Assembly (NCBI RefSeq): GCF_023555055.1
Contig: NZ_JAMJPL010000001.1
Location: forward strand, 1,116,001-1,180,000
DNA length: 64,000 nt
Direction: 5' to 3'
Source of the DNA: Marinobacter sp. ATCH36
GTDB lineage: Bacteria; Pseudomonadota; Gammaproteobacteria; Pseudomonadales; Oleiphilaceae
In this document: positions 59,910 to 64,000 of the stretch, in pieces
How the letters are laid out: each line of letters starts with the position of its first letter
Position numbering within the stretch: the first letter of the stretch is position 1
Program-made: the position numbers and the translations under genes
The notes under the pieces: model-generated
Told to the model about the DNA's origin: nothing
The model's database searches: none
Seen by the model: only the letters and a program-made list of their open reading frames with translations

Positions 59910-61403
59910 ATGAGTAAAGAGATCTTGCTGGTGGTTGAATCCGTCTCGAACGAAAAAGGTGTCGAGAAGGATGTGATCTTTGAAGCAATCGAGCTGGCAC
60001 TCGCCACCGCTGCCAAAAAACGTTACGACGACGAGGAAGCTGATATCCGCGTTTCCATTGATCGTCGCACCGGCGAATACGACACTTTCCGCCGCTGGCT
60101 GGTCGTTGATAACGACGCCGTACCTGCGCTTGGCACCGAGCTGACCATGCAGGAGGCCGAGGAAATCGACGAGAACCTCCGGCCCGGTGACATCCACGAA
60201 GAAAAAGTGGAGTCCGTCGCTTTCGGGCGTATCGGTGCCCAGGCGGCCAAACAGATTATTTTCCAGAAAGTTCGGGAAGCCGAGCGTACCAAGATTGTCG
60301 ACAGCTATCGTGACCGTGTGGGCGAACTGGTCTCTGGTACCGTAAAGAAAGTGACACGGGACAACGTCATCGTGGATCTGGGTGCCAACGCTGAAGCTTT
60401 GTTGCCCCGTGAGCATCTGATTCCGCGGGAGACATTCCGTATGGGCGACCGGGTTCGGTCCCTGCTGCAGGAAATCCGTACTGATCATCGCGGCCCTCAG
60501 CTGATCCTGAGCCGTACCGACCCCCAGATGCTGATCGAACTGTTCCGTATCGAGGTCCCGGAAATTGCCGAAGAGCTGATCGAAATTCGTGGTGCTGCCC
60601 GGGATCCCGGTTCCCGCGCCAAGATCGCTGTGAAAACCAACGATCGCCGAATTGATCCGGTGGGTGCCTGTGTTGGCATGCGCGGTTCACGGGTACAGGC
60701 GGTGTCCAATGAGCTGGGTGGCGAGCGCGTTGACATCGTGCTCTGGGACGATAACCCTGCCCAGTTGGTGATCAACGCCATGGCGCCGGCGGAAGTTGCT
60801 TCCATCGTGATGGATGAAGACCGTCACACCATGGAGGTGGCTGTTGCTGAAGATAATCTTGCCCAGGCAATCGGCCGCAACGGGCAGAATGTTCGCCTGG
60901 CGACGGATTTGACGGGCTGGACTCTTAACGTGATGACAGAGGAAGAAGCCGGTCAGCGTCAGGAGCAGGAATATAACACTTTGCTGGAGCACTTTACTGG
61001 CAACCTTGATGTGGACGAAGAGTTTGCCGGAGTTCTCATCGAGGAAGGATTTACCTCCATTGAGGAAGTGGCGTACATCCCCATGGAGGAGATGCTCGCT
61101 ATTGACGGTTTTGACGAAGAGACCGTCACCGAATTGCGCCGCCGTGCCAAGGATGCCCTGCTGAACCAGGCCCTGGCCAGTGAAGAGGCGCTTGAGGGCG
61201 CGGAGCCCGCAGAAGATCTTCTGGCAATGGAAGGCATGGACCGGGGGCTGGCGTTCAAGCTGGCCGGCATGGGTATTCGTACCATGGAAGATCTTGCAGA
61301 GCAGTCGGTTGATGATCTGATCGACATTGAAGGTATGGAAGAAGAGCGTGCCGGCCAGTTGATTATGGCTGCACGCGCCCCCTGGTTTGAAGACCAGGCT
61401 TAA
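59910..61403 (+). CDS. nusA: Transcription termination/antitermination factor NusA
   Basis: RNA polymerase-binding factor of 497 residues: N-terminal domain, S1 domain (about 135-200), two KH domains ([18 protein letters not shown]) and two C-terminal acidic repeats, each with helix-hairpin-helix character ([32 protein letters not shown]). Normal order before infB. Confidence 0.97.
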   Translation: MSKEILLVVESVSNEKGVEKDVIFEAIELALATAAKKRYDDEEADIRVSIDRRTGEYDTFRRWLVVDNDAVPALGTELTMQEAEEIDENLRPGDIHEEKVESVAFGRIGAQAAKQIIFQKVREAERTKIVDSYRDRVGELVSGTVKKVTRDNVIVDLGANAEALLPREHLIPRETFRMGDRVRSLLQEIRTDHRGPQLILSRTDPQMLIELFRIEVPEIAEELIEIRGAARDPGSRAKIAVKTNDRRIDPVGACVGMRGSRVQAVSNELGGERVDIVLWDDNPAQLVINAMAPAEVASIVMDEDRHTMEVAVAEDNLAQAIGRNGQNVRLATDLTGWTLNVMTEEEAGQRQEQEYNTLLEHFTGNLDVDEEFAGVLIEEGFTSIEEVAYIPMEEMLAIDGFDEETVTELRRRAKDALLNQALASEEALEGAEPAEDLLAMEGMDRGLAFKLAGMGIRTMEDLAEQSVDDLIDIEGMEEERAGQLIMAARAPWFEDQA

Positions 61404-61420
61404 TCGGGAGGAGGACCAGT

Positions 61421-63982
61421 ATGGCTGATGTAACGGTAAAACAACTGGCCGCAGATGTAGGCGCTCCCGTGGATCGTTTGCTGCGACAGATCGTGGAGGC
61501 TGGCCTGAAAGCCCGCTCCGAAGAGGACTCTGTTACCAGTGATGAGAAGCAACAGTTGCTGACCTATCTGAAAAAGAATCACGGTGAGAGTGAAGCGGAA
61601 CCGAAGAAAATCACTCTCAAGCGCAAGACAACAACCACGCTGAAAGCGGGCCGTACCAAAACGGTCAATGTTGAGGTTCGCAAGCGCCGTACCTATATCA
61701 AGCGCGCCGAGCTGGAGCCGGAAGCGGCGAAGCAGGAAGAGGCTGCTGCAGAGCAGGTCGTAGAAGCGCCGGAAGAGACGCCAACAGTCACGGCCGAGCA
61801 GGCACAACCCGCTGAGGCTCCAAAGCCGGAAACGCCTGTATCTGAGGCACCGGCAGAAGAAACGCCTGCTGAAGAAAAGCCGGCGGAAAAAGAACAGCCG
61901 GAAGTGGCTGCCAAGCCGGAGCCGTCACCGGTCCCTGCGCCGGAAGACATGCCGATCCCTCCGCCTGAAGAGGGCGAAGGCAAGGATCGCAAGCCGAAGA
62001 AAAAGAAAGAGAAAGCCCGTGAGCGCGGTGAAGAGCCCGAGGAGGGCAAGCCCAAGAAGAAGTCCGCTGGTCATCGCGGGCCCCGCAGCCGTCCGGTAGA
62101 AGAACCTCTGGTTATCAATGAAGAGGAAGAAGACACCACGCTGCGCAAGCCACTTCGCGCGAAAAAGAAACCCAAAGAGAAGCGTCACGCTTTTGAGAGG
62201 CCGACCAAGCCAATGGTAAGAGAAGTCGATATTCCCGAGACGATCACAGTGGGCGACCTCGCCCAGCGAATGGCCGTCAAGTCAGCCGACGTCATCAAGA
62301 AACTGATGGGCATGGGAGTAATGGCGACGATCAACCAGGCCCTGGATCAGGAAACCGCTGTTCTGGTGACTGAAGAGCTTGGTCACAAGGCGAATACGGT
62401 CAGCGAGGATGCGTTCGAGGAAGAGGTACTGAGCGAGTTCTCCTTCGAAGGCAAGGAAAAGACCAAGCGGGCACCGGTCGTCAGTGTGATGGGTCACGTT
62501 GACCATGGTAAGACGTCACTGCTGGATTACATTCGCCGCACCAAAGTGGCCTCGGGTGAGTCCGGTGGTATTACCCAGCATATCGGTGCTTACCACGTGG
62601 AAACTGACCAGGGCATGGTGTCTTTCCTTGATACACCTGGTCACGCTGCCTTCACGGCGATGCGTGCGCGGGGCGCCCAGTGTACCGATATCGTGGTCCT
62701 GGTGGTTGCAGCCGATGATGGCGTGATGCCACAGACCAAGGAGGCCGTCCAGCACGCGCGCTCCGCCGGTGTGCCCATCGTGGTTGCCATTAACAAGATG
62801 GACAAGGAAGAAGCTGATCCTGACCGCATCAAGACCGAGCTGGCTGGTATGGAAGTGATTCCGGAAGACTGGGGCGGTGACGTCCAGTTTATCGAGGTAT
62901 CCGCTCATACGGGTGAAGGTATTGAAGATCTGCTCGAGGCATTGGTGCTTCAGGCAGAGATCCTTGAGCTCGAGGCATCTCCGGATGCGCCGGCGAAGGG
63001 TGTGGTCGTTGAATCCAGCCTGGAGCGTGGCCGTGGCTCCGTAGCCACTGTGCTGGTCCAGAATGGCACGCTGCGTCAGGGCGAAATGGTTGTTGCCGGT
63101 TCCTTCTTCGGTAAGGTTCGCGCCATGACCGACGAGGCCGGAAAACAGGTCAAGGAAGCCGGGCCTTCCATTCCGGTGGAAATCCTGGGCCTGAACGGCA
63201 CCCCGAATGCCGGCGACGAGTTCTTTGCCGTGGCCGACGAGAAGAAGGCCAAGGAGCTGGCGGAATTCCGCCAGACTCGCGAGCGGGAGCAGCGTCTGCA
63301 CAAGCAGCAGGCAGCCAAACTCGAAAATCTGTTCGAGAACATGGGCAAGGACGAGGTCAAGACCCTCAATGTGGTTCTAAAGACCGACGTTCGTGGTTCC
63401 CTGGAAGCCATTACCAAGTCCCTGCAGGATCTTGGTAACGACGAAGTGCAGGTGAAGATTGTGTCTTCTGGCGTCGGTGGTATTGCCGAAACAGACGTGA
63501 GTCTGGCCATGGCCACCAACGCGGTTATCTTCGGCTTTAACGTGCGCGCTGATACCGCGTCCAAGCGTCTGGTAGAACAGGAAGGCCTGGATCTGCGCTA
63601 TTACAGCATTATCTATAACCTGATTGATGACGTGAAAGCGGCCCTGACCGGTATGCTGGCACCTGAATACCGCGAGGATATCGTGGGTATCGCCGATGTG
63701 CGTGACGTGTTCCGTTCACCGAAGTTTGGCCAGGTGGCCGGCTGCATGGTGATTGAGGGTAACGTATACCGTAACAAGCCGATCCGTGTCCTGCGGGATA
63801 ACGTGGTTATCTTTGAGGGCGAGCTGGAATCCCTGCGCCGCTTCAAGGACGACGTACCCGAAGTCCGCAACGGCATGGAATGTGGTATCGGTGTTAAGGG
63901 TTACGACGTCAAAGTCGGTGACCAGATCGAGGTGTTTGATCGCATCCGGGTCGAGCGCAAGCTTGAGTCTACGGGGGCCTGA
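61421..63982 (+). CDS. infB: Translation initiation factor IF-2
   Basis: GTPase of 853 residues that brings initiator tRNA to the ribosome. IF2 N-terminal domain, then a long Glu/Pro/Lys-rich linker (about 100-270), then the G domain with GHVDHGKT near residue 356, DTPGH and NKMD, followed by domains II-IV. The TGA overlaps the rbfA ATG by one base. Confidence 0.97.
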   Translation: MADVTVKQLAADVGAPVDRLLRQIVEAGLKARSEEDSVTSDEKQQLLTYLKKNHGESEAEPKKITLKRKTTTTLKAGRTKTVNVEVRKRRTYIKRAELEPEAAKQEEAAAEQVVEAPEETPTVTAEQAQPAEAPKPETPVSEAPAEETPAEEKPAEKEQPEVAAKPEPSPVPAPEDMPIPPPEEGEGKDRKPKKKKEKARERGEEPEEGKPKKKSAGHRGPRSRPVEEPLVINEEEEDTTLRKPLRAKKKPKEKRHAFERPTKPMVREVDIPETITVGDLAQRMAVKSADVIKKLMGMGVMATINQALDQETAVLVTEELGHKANTVSEDAFEEEVLSEFSFEGKEKTKRAPVVSVMGHVDHGKTSLLDYIRRTKVASGESGGITQHIGAYHVETDQGMVSFLDTPGHAAFTAMRARGAQCTDIVVLVVAADDGVMPQTKEAVQHARSAGVPIVVAINKMDKEEADPDRIKTELAGMEVIPEDWGGDVQFIEVSAHTGEGIEDLLEALVLQAEILELEASPDAPAKGVVVESSLERGRGSVATVLVQNGTLRQGEMVVAGSFFGKVRAMTDEAGKQVKEAGPSIPVEILGLNGTPNAGDEFFAVADEKKAKELAEFRQTREREQRLHKQQAAKLENLFENMGKDEVKTLNVVLKTDVRGSLEAITKSLQDLGNDEVQVKIVSSGVGGIAETDVSLAMATNAVIFGFNVRADTASKRLVEQEGLDLRYYSIIYNLIDDVKAALTGMLAPEYREDIVGIADVRDVFRSPKFGQVAGCMVIEGNVYRNKPIRVLRDNVVIFEGELESLRRFKDDVPEVRNGMECGIGVKGYDVKVGDQIEVFDRIRVERKLESTGA

Positions 63983-64000
63983 TGCCAAGAGAGTTCAGCC
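63982..64000 (+). CDS. rbfA: Ribosome-binding factor RbfA, first codons only
   Basis: ATG 63982 overlaps the infB stop and reads MPREFS, the usual RbfA beginning, before the window ends. Called from these six codons plus gene order. Confidence 0.8.

Overview
The window reads as a chromosomal segment of a marine gammaproteobacterium, most likely Marinobacter or a close relative. I infer this from the gene content and order: a wax ester synthase/DGAT, an exaC-pqq-erc alcohol oxidation block like that of Pseudomonas, carA-carB-greA as in pseudomonads, and the conserved ftsH-folP-glmM-tpiA-secG-tRNA-Leu-rimP-nusA-infB-rbfA run. I see no prophage, insertion sequence, integron or CRISPR array, and no rRNA operon.

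Layout. 1-2640 (minus): a guanidine-degradation operon (two DUF1989 proteins, then a urea carboxylase-family enzyme that runs off the left edge) behind a guanidine-I (ykkC) riboswitch. 3027-12929 (plus): exaC aldehyde dehydrogenase, pqqABCDE, an S9 peptidase (pqqH), the iron alcohol dehydrogenase ercA and an ErcS-like hybrid kinase, together a PQQ-cofactor and alcohol-oxidation regulatory block; no exaA or exaB lies in the window. 12977-19682: a small unknown protein, fumC, a CarS-like membrane protein, a metallophosphoesterase, chrA, msrA, msrB and a CaCA antiporter. 19966-26614: mqo, then an unrecognised three-gene set (ATP-grasp enzyme, a 674-residue protein with a papain-like Gln/Cys/His/Asn pattern, and an acetolactate synthase-like ThDP enzyme without a small subunit). 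26664-27396: a lipoprotein ORF stopped by TGA exactly at its lipobox cysteine, then exoD.

27599-34367: a peroxiredoxin followed by a reduced-sulfur cluster: periplasmic rhodanese, octaheme tetrathionate reductase-family cytochrome c with a membrane cytochrome b, a periplasmic DsrE-like protein, a persulfide dioxygenase-like beta-lactamase-fold enzyme, and divergently sulfide:quinone oxidoreductase. 34417-41116: yedK/HMCES, tmRNA (ssrA), WS/DGAT, smpB, a sodium-dependent transporter, ratA-ratB, bamE and fur. 41204-47785: recN with two tandem LexA boxes, then grpE-dnaK-dnaJ behind a sigma-32-type promoter, then dapB. 47990-52813: carA-carB-greA.

52817-64000: yhbY, a decayed relic of rlmE in its usual slot before ftsH, then ftsH, folP, glmM, tpiA, secG, tRNA-Leu(GAG), a putative small transcript with its own promoter and terminator, rimP, nusA, infB and the first codons of rbfA. 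The best candidates for undescribed biology are the ATP-grasp/papain-like/ThDP operon, the UGA-at-lipobox ORF, the pqqH gene without a canonical start, the rlmE relic and the small transcript before rimP.
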